Assembly (NCBI GenBank): GCA_964584315.1
Contig: CAZOZO010000024.1
Span: forward strand, 1-46,382
Direction of reading: 5' to 3'
DNA length: 46,382 nt
Origin: CAXXOK01 sp964584315
Lineage (GTDB): Bacteria > Bacillota > Clostridia > Christensenellales > Aristaeellaceae
In this document: one piece after another, positions 40,046 through 46,382 of the stretch
How positions within the stretch are numbered: position 1 is the stretch's first letter
How the letters are laid out: each line of letters starts with the position of its first letter
The notes under the pieces: model-generated
What the model was told of the DNA's origin: nothing
What the model saw: only the letters and a program-made list of their open reading frames with translations
Database searches by the model: none
Translations under genes and position numbers: made by a program

Positions 40046-40924
40046 ATGAATTCTTATGTTTTCATGACCGATTCGGATTCCGACCTGCCCTTTGAGTACG
40101 TGGACAAGTACGACCTGAAGATGGTATACATGCCCTACATCGTGGACGGCGTGGAATACTTTGACGACCTGGGCCGCGCCGGCAAGCAGGCGGAGTACTT
40201 CGACAACATGCGAAACGGCACCGCGCCGGTCACATCGCTTTTACCCACGCAGGTCTATCTGGACTACTTCGAGCCCATCCTGTCTGAGGGGAAGGACATC
40301 CTGTTCATCGCATTTTCCAGCAAAATGAGCTCCACCATCAACAACATCTACGCCGCGCAGGCAGAGCTGAAGGAGAAGTATCCCGAGCGCCGCATCCTGG
40401 TGGTGGATACCCTCAGCATCTCCGCGCCGATGACGCTGCTGTTGCACCGCGCCTACAAGATGTACGAAGAGGGCAAGAGCATGGAGGAGATCGCCGCGTG
40501 GGTGGAGCAAAACCGCCTGCGCGCGCATGCGTGGTTTACCGTGGACGACCTGAAGTATTTGAAGCGCGGCGGGCGCATCAGCGCCGTGGCCGCGACGGTC
40601 GGCACCATGCTTGACCTGAAGCCCGTCATCATCCTGACGCGCGAGGGCAGCATGACCGCGGTGGACAAGATCCGCGGTCGCAAGTCGGCACTGCGCTACC
40701 TGGCGGACAAGACCGCCGAGTTCATCGAGGACCCCGAGGGGCAGGAGCTGGTGATCCTCCATGCGGACGCCAAGGAGGATGCCGACCGACTGGAAGCGCT
40801 GATCCGCGAGCGCGTGCCGAACCTTGGCGGCATTTCCCAGCACTTTGTGGGGCCGGTGATCGGCGCGCACTGCGGGCCGGGCACCGTGGCCGCCTGCTTC
40901 ATGGGTAAGGAGCGCGCCGTCTGA
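40046..40924 (+). CDS. DegV-family fatty-acid-binding protein
   Basis: A 292-residue DegV/FakB-like protein. Relatives bind a fatty acid and present it to the kinase FakA for phosphorylation before incorporation into lipids. The N-terminal domain starts FMTDSDSDLPFEYVDKYDLK, with the DSxSDLP signature. TSLLPTQVYLDYFEPIL and IAFSSKMSSTINNIY line the lipid pocket. DLKYLKRGGRISA and LKPVIILTREGSM are family motifs in the second domain, and GPVIGAHCGPGTVA is the C-terminal signature. The start is the ATG at 40046, 5 bases after GAAGGAGG; the frame is open further upstream but passes through the promoter and preceding terminator. It is a single-gene unit with its own promoter and terminator. No FakA gene is in the window. 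Confidence 0.92.
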   Translation: MNSYVFMTDSDSDLPFEYVDKYDLKMVYMPYIVDGVEYFDDLGRAGKQAEYFDNMRNGTAPVTSLLPTQVYLDYFEPILSEGKDILFIAFSSKMSSTINNIYAAQAELKEKYPERRILVVDTLSISAPMTLLLHRAYKMYEEGKSMEEIAAWVEQNRLRAHAWFTVDDLKYLKRGGRISAVAATVGTMLDLKPVIILTREGSMTAVDKIRGRKSALRYLADKTAEFIEDPEGQELVILHADAKEDADRLEALIRERVPNLGGISQHFVGPVIGAHCGPGTVAACFMGKERAV

Positions 40925-40970
40925 CACCTACCCCGTCTGATACCAAAGGCAAAGAAGCCGACCCATAGAG

Positions 40971-41019
40971 GCCGTGCCCGTTGCGCGGGATGTTTCCGGT
41001 GCAACGGGCGCGGCTTTTT
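40971..41019 (+). terminator. Terminator of the DegV gene
   Basis: A 14-bp stem, GCCGTGCCCGTTGC with GCAACGGGCGCGGC (one T-G wobble), a 16-base loop and TTTTT. Confidence 0.88.
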
Positions 41020-41068
41020 GCGCGCAGCAAAAAAAACCGAGGAAGCGCAATTTTTAACGATCCATGGC

Positions 41069-41098
41069 TTGAATTACGCCCCCATTTCATCCTATACT
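41069..41098 (+). promoter_or_regulatory. Promoter of the ArsB/NhaD-like transporter gene
   Basis: TTGAAT (41069-41074), an 18-bp spacer and TATACT (41093-41098). The ATG at 41123 follows after only 24 bases, with CAGGAGGTG between. Confidence 0.72.
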
Positions 41099-41122
41099 GC
41101 AAGCGTTGCAGGAGGTGTATGT

Positions 41123-42391
41123 ATGGTACTGGCGCTGGTGATTTTCTTGCTGACCTACGCGGCTCTGATGATTTTTTCAAAATACCGCGCGCACATCGCG
41201 CTGGGCTCCGCCGCACTGTTCGTGATCCTTGGCATCCTGCCGGTTCAAAAGGTGTTTGGATCGGTGGACTGGAACGTGATCATGATGATCGCGGGCACGA
41301 TGGGCATCGTGTATCTGTTCATCGAATCCAAGATGCCATCGCTGCTGGCGGATATCATCATCCACCGCATGCCCAGCGTCAAGTGGGTCATCATCGCGCT
41401 GTCACTGTTCGCGGGGCTTATCTCGGCCTTCGTGGACAACGTGGCCACGGTGCTGATGGTTGCGCCCGTCGCGCTGGTGGTGGCCAAAAAGCTGAATATC
41501 TCGCCCGTACCGGCCATCATTGCCATAGCGATCTCCTCCAACCTGCAGGGTGCGGCTACGCTGGTGGGCGATACCACGTCCATCCTGCTGGGCGGCTATG
41601 CGGGCATGGACTTCCTCGATTTCTTCGTGTACCACGGTCGCCCGGGCCTGTTCTGGGTTGTGCAGATCGGCGCCATCCTGTCCGCCATCACTTTGATGTT
41701 CGTGTTCCGCAAGTATTCGCAGAAGGTGCATTTGGAAGAACGCACGGTGGTGACCGATTACTTCCCCACCTGGCTGTTGCTGGGCATGGTAGCGATGCTG
41801 ATCCTCGCGTCGTTCCTGCCGGTCAAACCGCACATCACCAACGGCCTGATCTGCGTGGGACTCATGCTGGTGGGCATCGTCCGCGAGGCTTTCCGCAAGA
41901 AGGATTTCAGGAGTACCGCCCTTGCGACCCTCAAGGAGATCGACTGGTACACGCTCTTGCTGCTGGCCGGCCTGTTCGTCGTGATCGCGGGCATCACCGA
42001 GGCGGGTGTGGTCAACGAGATCGCCAAGCTGTTCGTGCACATCAGCGGCGGCAACCTGTTCGCTATCTACTCGCTGCTCACGTGGGCGTCGGTCATTTTC
42101 TCGGCGTTCATTGACAACATCCCCTACGTGGCCACGATGCTGCCGGTCACGGCAGGCATTGCCACCCTTATGGGCGTGAACCCCACCATCCTCTACTTCG
42201 GCCTTTTGTGCGGCGCGACCCTCGGCGGCAACCTGACGCCCATCGGCGCTTCCGCCAACATCACGGCGTTGGGCATTCTGCGCAAAAACGGCTACGAGGC
42301 CTCCACCGGCGATTTCATGAAGATCAGCGTGCCCTTCACGCTGACCGCCGTGCTCTCCGGCTACATCCTCGTCTGGCTCATCTGGATGTAG
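41123..42391 (+). CDS. ArsB/NhaD-superfamily ion transporter
   Basis: A 422-residue membrane protein with about 11-12 helices in two inverted halves. Each half has a matching signature: SAFVDNVATVLMVAPVALVV with GAATLVGDTTSILLGGYAG in the first, and SAFIDNIPYVATMLPV with LGGNLTPIGASANITALG in the second. Paired DN(V/I) and GD/GG..P(I)GASAN motifs are typical of the ion transporter superfamily (ArsB arsenite, NhaD sodium/proton, DASS/SLC13 anion carriers). Which ion it carries cannot be told; no arsenic genes are nearby. The start is the ATG at 41123 with CAGGAGGTG 7 bases ahead, consistent with the promoter; upstream in-frame codons would precede the transcription start. A terminator follows at 42408. 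Confidence 0.88.
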   Translation: MVLALVIFLLTYAALMIFSKYRAHIALGSAALFVILGILPVQKVFGSVDWNVIMMIAGTMGIVYLFIESKMPSLLADIIIHRMPSVKWVIIALSLFAGLISAFVDNVATVLMVAPVALVVAKKLNISPVPAIIAIAISSNLQGAATLVGDTTSILLGGYAGMDFLDFFVYHGRPGLFWVVQIGAILSAITLMFVFRKYSQKVHLEERTVVTDYFPTWLLLGMVAMLILASFLPVKPHITNGLICVGLMLVGIVREAFRKKDFRSTALATLKEIDWYTLLLLAGLFVVIAGITEAGVVNEIAKLFVHISGGNLFAIYSLLTWASVIFSAFIDNIPYVATMLPVTAGIATLMGVNPTILYFGLLCGATLGGNLTPIGASANITALGILRKNGYEASTGDFMKISVPFTLTAVLSGYILVWLIWM

Positions 42392-42407
42392 TCTTGACCG
42401 CCTCCCG

Positions 42408-42435
42408 CCCCCGCGCCCAGCGCGGGGGTTTTCTT
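42408..42435 (+). terminator. Terminator of the ArsB/NhaD-like gene
   Basis: CCCCCGCG-CCCAG-CGCGGGGG followed by TTTTCTT: an 8-bp all-GC stem and a T-tract. Confidence 0.85.
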
Positions 42436-42499
42436 CGTCCTAATAAGAGCTCAAAGCGCAGCGCGGGCTCTTGAATTGCACGAAGGCAGCATTAGACAA

Positions 42500-42570
42500 A
42501 CCCCGACGTCTCCGCAGGGGGCGGTTGGGAGGGGGACAGAGTCCCCCTCCCAAAGGAGGCAGAGCCGACA
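42500..42570 (+). repeat. GGGGGAC-type hairpin module in front of murA
   Basis: A perfect 13-bp stem (42525-42537 with 42541-42553, loop AGA; arms TTGGGAGGGGGAC and GTCCCCCTCCCAA), then AGGAGGCAGAGCCGAC. The hairpin and right flank match 30818-30860 in reverse orientation. It ends a few bases before the -35 of the murA promoter. Confidence 0.75.
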
Positions 42571-42573
42571 TTG

Positions 42574-42602
42574 TTGCCATTCCCCTCCCGATTGTGTATA
42601 AT
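42574..42602 (+). promoter_or_regulatory. Promoter of murA
   Basis: TTGCCA (42574-42579), a 17-bp spacer and TATAAT (42597-42602). An ATG at 42608 coincides with the transcription start and so is not the translation start. Confidence 0.8.
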
Positions 42603-42655
42603 AAAAAATGGACTCCTGTTTCACAGCGAAGTTTTCAGGTGGTGGTTGCCTACTT

Positions 42656-43921
42656 ATGACCGGCAAAGACAAGATGCTCATCACGGGCGGGAAACCTTTA
42701 ATGGGCGAGATCACGGTGAGCGGCGGCAAGAACACGGCCGTGGCGGTGATCCCCGCAACGCTCCTCAGCGATGAGCCCAGCACCATCGAGAACCTGCCCG
42801 ATATCGAGGACGTGCACGCCCTGATCGAGATTTTGCAATACCTGGGCGCGAAAACCGAATATGTGCCCGGCCAGTACCTGAAGGTATGGCCGGAGGGCGC
42901 CCGTGGTTGCAACGTGCCCTACGAGTTCACCAAGCGGCTGCGCGCCAGCTATTACCTGCTGGGCGCGCTGCTGGGGCGCGGCGGGCGGGCAGAGGTCGCC
43001 TACCCCGGCGGGTGCGAGATCGGCAGCCGCCCCATCGACCAGCACTTAAAGGGTTTTGACGCGCTGGGCGCGGCCATCGAGGATCGCGGCGGGCTGGTGT
43101 GCGCCCATGCCGACCAGCTGACCGGCGCGGATATTTTCTTTGACATGGTCACCGTTGGGGCGACCATCAACGTGATGCTGGCCGCCGTGAAGGCGCAGGG
43201 CACCACGGTCATCTACAACGCGGCCAAGGAGCCGCACATCGTGGACCTGGCCAACTGCCTCAACTCCATGGGCGCGCGCATCAAGGGCGCGGGCACGGAC
43301 ATCATCCGCATCACGGGGCGGCAGAGCCTGCACGGCACCACCTACACCGTGATCCCGGACCAGATCGAGACCGGCACGCTGATGATCGCCGCCGCCGCCA
43401 CCCGCGGGGACGTGACCATCCGCGGCTGCATCCCCACGCATATGGAAAGCCTGACGGCCAAGCTGCTCGAGATGGGCATCCGCGTGACCGACAGCGACGA
43501 TGCCATCCGTGTGCGGCCGCAATGGGAACAGCGCGCCGTGAACATCAAAACGCAAGTGTACCCGGGCTTCCCGACCGACCTGCAGCAGCCCATGACGGCG
43601 CTGCTTTGCATGGCCAACGGCACCAGCACCGTGTGCGAGACCATCTTTGAGCAACGCTTCAAGCATTTGGACGAGCTGCGCCGCATGGGCGCGCGCATCA
43701 AGCTGATGGATCGCACCGTGCTGATCGAGGGTGTGCACGAGATGTACGGCGCGCCCGTGACCGTGACCGACCTGCGCGCAGGCGCGGCGCTGATCGTGGC
43801 GGGGCTGATGGCCAAGGGCCTGACCGAGATCTATGAGACCGGCTACATCGACCGCGGCTACGAGCGCATCGAGGAAAAGCTGCGCTCGCTGGGCGCGGAC
43901 ATCCGGCGGGAGAAGATTTGA
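42656..43921 (+). CDS. murA: UDP-N-acetylglucosamine 1-carboxyvinyltransferase
   Basis: MurA adds enolpyruvate from PEP to UDP-GlcNAc, the first committed step of peptidoglycan synthesis in the cytoplasm. The 421-residue length is typical. The N-terminus has the substrate-binding GGKPLMGEITVSGGKNTAVA. R-A-S-Y-Y-L-L-G-A-L-L precedes the catalytic loop YPGGCEIGSRPIDQHLKGF with C120 as the catalytic cysteine, the residue fosfomycin alkylates in homologues. YPGFPTDLQQPMTALL and DLRAGAALIVAGLMA are family motifs near the C-terminus. The start is the ATG at 42656 (MTGKDKM), with AGGTGG about 13 bases ahead, slightly long. Many Bacillota carry two MurA paralogues, and which this is cannot be decided. 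The J-domain gene follows after 57 bases. Confidence 0.93.
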   Translation: MTGKDKMLITGGKPLMGEITVSGGKNTAVAVIPATLLSDEPSTIENLPDIEDVHALIEILQYLGAKTEYVPGQYLKVWPEGARGCNVPYEFTKRLRASYYLLGALLGRGGRAEVAYPGGCEIGSRPIDQHLKGFDALGAAIEDRGGLVCAHADQLTGADIFFDMVTVGATINVMLAAVKAQGTTVIYNAAKEPHIVDLANCLNSMGARIKGAGTDIIRITGRQSLHGTTYTVIPDQIETGTLMIAAAATRGDVTIRGCIPTHMESLTAKLLEMGIRVTDSDDAIRVRPQWEQRAVNIKTQVYPGFPTDLQQPMTALLCMANGTSTVCETIFEQRFKHLDELRRMGARIKLMDRTVLIEGVHEMYGAPVTVTDLRAGAALIVAGLMAKGLTEIYETGYIDRGYERIEEKLRSLGADIRREKI

Positions 43922-43944
43922 CGCGGCGTGCCGCCGCGCCTTTT
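43922..43944 (+). terminator. Weak hairpin between murA and the J-domain gene
   Basis: CGCGGCG-TGC-CGCCGCG immediately after the murA TGA, followed by CCTTTT. The stem is short and GC-rich. It may give partial termination, leaving some read-through into the next gene, for which no separate promoter was seen. Confidence 0.45.
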
Positions 43945-43978
43945 GCGGCGACCGCTCCCTTGCGGGGAGGTGAGCCAC

Positions 43979-44512
43979 CTGTACGAGAAGAAACCCTACG
44001 AGGTGCTGGGCGTGCCAAGCGGCGCGGACGCCGCGCAGGTGCGCGCCGCCTACCGCCAGCGCGTCAAGGCTTGCCACCCCGACCAGTATCAGGACCCGGA
44101 CGCGCAGCGCGCCGCGCAGGAGCAGCTCATCGAGCTGAACCTCGCCTATGAGGAAGCGCTGAAAACCTGTTCGCAGCGGCACGTGGGCTTCAACCTCATA
44201 TCCAGGGAGGAAGCCAAGCACTTCGCCTCGCGGCTGGTGGAGCAGGGCAACCTGGAAAGCGCGCTGCGGCAGTTAAACCGCGCGGACAGCAAGGACGCGG
44301 AGTGGTTTTTCATGCAGGGCAACATTCTGATGGGCATGCGCCAGTACAAGACGGCCCATCAGAGCTACCGCGAGGCCGTGCGTCGCGAGCCCGACAACAA
44401 CCTCTACCGCAGCGGCGCGCTGGACGCGGCCATCGCGGTCAAGCGCAGCGAGCAGGTGCTCTACCGCATCGGGACTTGGTTTTCGGATGCTTTTCAGCCC
44501 CGGAAAAAATGA
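43979..44512 (+). CDS. J-domain protein with TPR-like C-terminus, probable CTG start
   Basis: A 177-residue protein. The N-terminal J-domain, KKPYEVLGVPSGADAAQVRA then AYRQRVKACHPDQYQDP, carries the HPD motif (H33-P34-D35) that stimulates Hsp70 ATPase. There is no Gly/Phe region or zinc centre, so it is not a full DnaJ. The C-terminal half is helical and TPR-like (EQGNLESALRQLNRAD, KTAHQSYREAVRREPDNN). The start is unusual. GGGGAGGTGA at 43964-43973 is an excellent ribosome site, and the in-frame codon at the right distance (5 bases on) is CTG 43979, giving MYEKKPYEVLGV. GTG 43970 is in frame but lies inside the ribosome site. There is no in-frame ATG before the J-domain. The Hsp70 partner and client are unknown. 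Confidence 0.82.
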   Translation: MYEKKPYEVLGVPSGADAAQVRAAYRQRVKACHPDQYQDPDAQRAAQEQLIELNLAYEEALKTCSQRHVGFNLISREEAKHFASRLVEQGNLESALRQLNRADSKDAEWFFMQGNILMGMRQYKTAHQSYREAVRREPDNNLYRSGALDAAIAVKRSEQVLYRIGTWFSDAFQPRKK

Positions 44513-44526
44513 CGGCGACAAGTTTT

Positions 44527-44559
44527 ACGGCCCTTTGCGGATGCGGAGGGTCGTTTTTT
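44527..44559 (+). terminator. Terminator after the J-domain gene
   Basis: ACGGCCCT (44527-44534) pairs with AGGGTCGT (44547-44554) with one G-T wobble, followed by TTTTTC. It lies 15 bases after the stop codon. Confidence 0.75.
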
Positions 44560-44855
44560 CGTTCCAAGGGATGCGGTACATGGCCGCATTTCGTGCCTGC
44601 TGTAAGAAAAACTAGAAGCGCGGGGCATGGAAACGGCGGCTACGCTTCGGAGCGGCACCGCGCCTGCAAACGCCATGCGCTTCGCGGCGCGAGGCGCTTA
44701 GCGCCCCTTTGTGCGGTCAGGAGGCAAGGTGACGCTCCGTCCAAAAAACATGTAAAAATTTCCCGCGCGAGGCGGGCAGCCCTGACACGGCAGGAATTTT
44801 TCTTGTTTTTTTCACCGCGCCGCCCCGGAAGGCACGCCGCGCCGCAAACCTGCTG

Positions 44856-44869
44856 TGGAAACGGTTTCC
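44856..44869. promoter_or_regulatory. cre-like / LacI-family palindrome upstream of the ferredoxin oxidoreductase promoter
   Basis: TGGAAACGGTTTCC fits the CcpA consensus TGNAANCGNWWNCA at all but the last defined position and contains the perfect dyad GGAAAC-G-GTTTCC. It lies about 50 bases upstream of the -35. In Bacillota an upstream cre can mark activation by carbon status. Binding by another LacI-type protein is equally possible. Confidence 0.5.
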
Positions 44870-44918
44870 GCCCGTTTTGCGCGCAGTTTGCCGCAAACCC
44901 GCAAACCCCTTGCCTTGC

Positions 44919-44947
44919 TTGACTTTTTTCTGTCAGGTTTCTATAAT
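44919..44947 (+). promoter_or_regulatory. Promoter of the pyruvate:ferredoxin oxidoreductase gene
   Basis: TTGACT (44919-44924), a 17-bp spacer and TATAAT (44942-44947), a near-consensus strong promoter suited to a central metabolic enzyme. Confidence 0.88.
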
Positions 44948-45089
44948 GTATGGTTGTTGGAAACTTCCGTTTGCACGGGCCGTACGCAGCCGCCATGGCG
45001 AGCGAAAGGACGCCCGCCTGGAGCGGGATGGCCGCGCCGCGGCCACGGGCAACGGCTTTCAATGATAATATGTTTAGGAGGGACAACCA

Positions 45090-46382
45090 ATGTCGATCAA
45101 AATGACCGTAGACGGCAATACTGCCGTAGGCCACGTTGCATACGCATTCAGCGACGTGGCGGCCATTTACCCGATCACCCCTTCCTCCCCGATGGCTGAG
45201 GTCGTGGATGAGTGGGCGGCGAAGGGCCTGAAGAACCTCTTCGGGCAGACGGTGCGCGTGCAGGAGATGCAAAGCGAAGCCGGCGCGGCCGGTGCTGTGC
45301 ACGGCAGCCTTGCCGCCGGTGCGCTGACCACCACCTTTACCGCAAGCCAGGGCCTGCTTTTGATGATCCCCAACATGTACAAGATCAGCGGCGAGCTGCT
45401 GCCCGGCGTGTTCCACGTCAGCGCCCGCGCGCTGGCCGCCCACGCGCTGAGCATCTTCGGCGACCATGCCGACGTGATGGCCTGCCGCCAGACCGGCTTT
45501 GCGATGCTGGCCAGCAACAGCGTGCAGGAAGCCATGGATATGGCCCTGATCGCGCATCTTGCCACGCTGGAGAGCAGCGTGCCCTTCGTGCACTTCTTCG
45601 ACGGTTTCCGCACCAGCCACGAAGTGCAGAAGATCGACGCCATCGAGTATAAGGACATTGAGCCCCTCGTGCCGTGGGACAAGGTCAAGGCCTTCCGCGC
45701 CCGCGCCCTCAACCCGGAGCATCCGCACCAGGGCGGCACCGCCCAGAACCCGGACATCTACTTCCAGAACCGCGAAGCCGCCAACAAGTATTACGACCTT
45801 GTGCCCGGCGTGGTGGACGAAGTGATGGCGAAGGTCTCCAAGCTTGTGGGCCGCGAGTACAAGCCCTTCAACTATGTGGGCGCGCCCGATGCCGACCGCG
45901 TGATCATCGCCATGGGCAGCGGCTGCGAGACCATCGAAGAGACCATCAACTACCTGAACGCCAAGGGCGCCAAGCTGGGCCTGATCAAGGTTCGCCTGTA
46001 CCGCCCCTTCTGCGCCAAGCGCTTCCTGGCCGCCATCCCCGCGACCTGCAAGAAGCTGACCGTGCTGGACCGCACCAAGGAGCCCGGCTCCATGGGCGAG
46101 CCGCTGTACACCGATATCTGCTCCGCGCTGCTGGAGAACGGCCGCACCGACCTCAAGGTGGTCGGCGGGCGCTATGGCCTTGGCAGCAAGGAGTTCACCC
46201 CCACGATGGTCAAGGCCGTGTATGACAACATGGACGGCGAGCTGAAGAACCACTTCACCGTGGGCATCGAGGACGACGTGACCTGCCTGAGCCTCAAGGT
46301 GGGCGAACAGATCGTGACCGCGCCCGCGGGCACCATCTGCTGCAAGTTCTACGGCCTTGGCTCGGACGGCACCGTGGGCGCG
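45090..46382 (+). CDS. nifJ: Pyruvate:ferredoxin (flavodoxin) oxidoreductase, N-terminal part (runs out of the window)
   Basis: This enzyme oxidatively decarboxylates pyruvate to acetyl-CoA and CO2, passing electrons to ferredoxin; it is the key oxygen-sensitive step of clostridial fermentation. The first 431 codons are present and open to the window edge. Domain I (about residues 1-255) starts MTVDGNTAVGHVAYAFSD with AAIYPITPSSPMAEVVDEW, VRVQEMQSEAGAAGAVHGSL and TTTFTASQGLLLMIPNMYK. Domain II (about 256-415) has GSGCETIEETINYL, KVRLYRPFCAKRF and VLDRTKEPGSMGEPLYTD. The last residues, KFYGLGSDGTVGA, begin the CoA-binding domain III. The Fe-S and TPP domains lie beyond the window. The ATG at 45090 has AGGAGGG 7 bases ahead. 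This is the single-polypeptide form expected to be about 1,170-1,190 residues. Confidence 0.95.
   Translation, partial: MSIKMTVDGNTAVGHVAYAFSDVAAIYPITPSSPMAEVVDEWAAKGLKNLFGQTVRVQEMQSEAGAAGAVHGSLAAGALTTTFTASQGLLLMIPNMYKISGELLPGVFHVSARALAAHALSIFGDHADVMACRQTGFAMLASNSVQEAMDMALIAHLATLESSVPFVHFFDGFRTSHEVQKIDAIEYKDIEPLVPWDKVKAFRARALNPEHPHQGGTAQNPDIYFQNREAANKYYDLVPGVVDEVMAKVSKLVGREYKPFNYVGAPDADRVIIAMGSGCETIEETINYLNAKGAKLGLIKVRLYRPFCAKRFLAAIPATCKKLTVLDRTKEPGSMGEPLYTDICSALLENGRTDLKVVGGRYGLGSKEFTPTMVKAVYDNMDGELKNHFTVGIEDDVTCLSLKVGEQIVTAPAGTICCKFYGLGSDGTVGA

Larger units (their letters stand above)
44560..45089. other. Upstream region of the pyruvate:ferredoxin oxidoreductase gene
   Basis: About 530 bases without a gene. 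The left part (44560-44850) shows no recognisable feature. It then holds a cre-like palindrome (44856-44869), a strong promoter (44919-44947), and a leader of about 137 bases with a perfect 8+1+8 hairpin TGGCCGCG-C-CGCGGCCA at 45029-45045, ending in AGGAGGG at 45076-45082. Confidence 0.6.

Noticed and set aside
41018..41122. Upstream extension of the ArsB/NhaD-like gene
   Set aside because: The promoter -10 ends at 41098, and AGGAGG stands immediately before ATG 41123.

Overview
The window is about 46 kb of GC-rich (roughly 60% or more by eye) bacterial DNA. It suggests a strictly anaerobic, Gram-positive-type member of the Clostridia. The grounds are strong AGGAGG ribosome sites, sigma-A promoters (TTGACA-17-TATAAT), a split two-subunit transketolase, DegV, a TipA-type MerR regulator, LacI-controlled alpha-glucoside genes and pyruvate:ferredoxin oxidoreductase. 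A Christensenellales- or Oscillospirales-like origin would fit, but that is inference. No rRNA, complete tRNA, CRISPR array, transposase or phage gene was found.

Layout. (1) 1-7062: branched-chain amino-acid cluster ilvD(3' end)-leuA-cimA-leuC-leuD-leuB. Both 2-isopropylmalate synthase and citramalate synthase are present and can share LeuCDB. (2) 7178-7384: a small DUF6440-like gene on the minus strand. (3) 7734-18325: an alpha-glucoside locus made of a LacI regulator with its own operator, a GH31 alpha-glycosidase, a GH65 phosphorylase, two sugar permeases, a sugar-binding protein and a six-hairpin glycosidase. (4) 18804-21426: a rhodanese lipoprotein, a MerR/TipA regulator with a 19-bp-spacer promoter, and a zinc-ribbon membrane protein. 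(5) 22035-28841, minus strand: envelope glycan-type genes (GT-C-like membrane protein, DUF354 protein, GT2 glycosyltransferase, DUF6020-like protein). (6) 29050-32187, minus strand: a GH13 neopullulanase-type enzyme and a second LacI regulator. (7) 32347-34262: split transketolase behind a structured leader. (8) 34630-39862: nitroreductase, ACT protein, YbaK-type deacylase and a BMP-type nucleoside/simple-sugar ABC transporter without its binding protein. (9) 40046-46382: DegV, an ArsB/NhaD-like transporter, MurA, a J-domain protein with an apparent CTG start, and the 5' part of pyruvate:ferredoxin oxidoreductase.

The genes fit a sugar fermenter. Alpha-glucans and alpha-glucosides are imported and cut or phosphorolysed in the cytoplasm, pentoses pass through transketolase, pyruvate is oxidised by the ferredoxin enzyme, and branched-chain amino acids are made de novo.

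The most unusual signal is not a gene. Six intergenic regions carry a mosaic family of GC-rich hairpin modules in both orientations. One core module (about 2453-2587, 16209-16340 and 30862-30985) folds into a closed structure. Its stems show several compensatory base-pair changes between copies, while a reading-frame test argues against coding. This looks like a dispersed structured repeat whose structure is under constraint.
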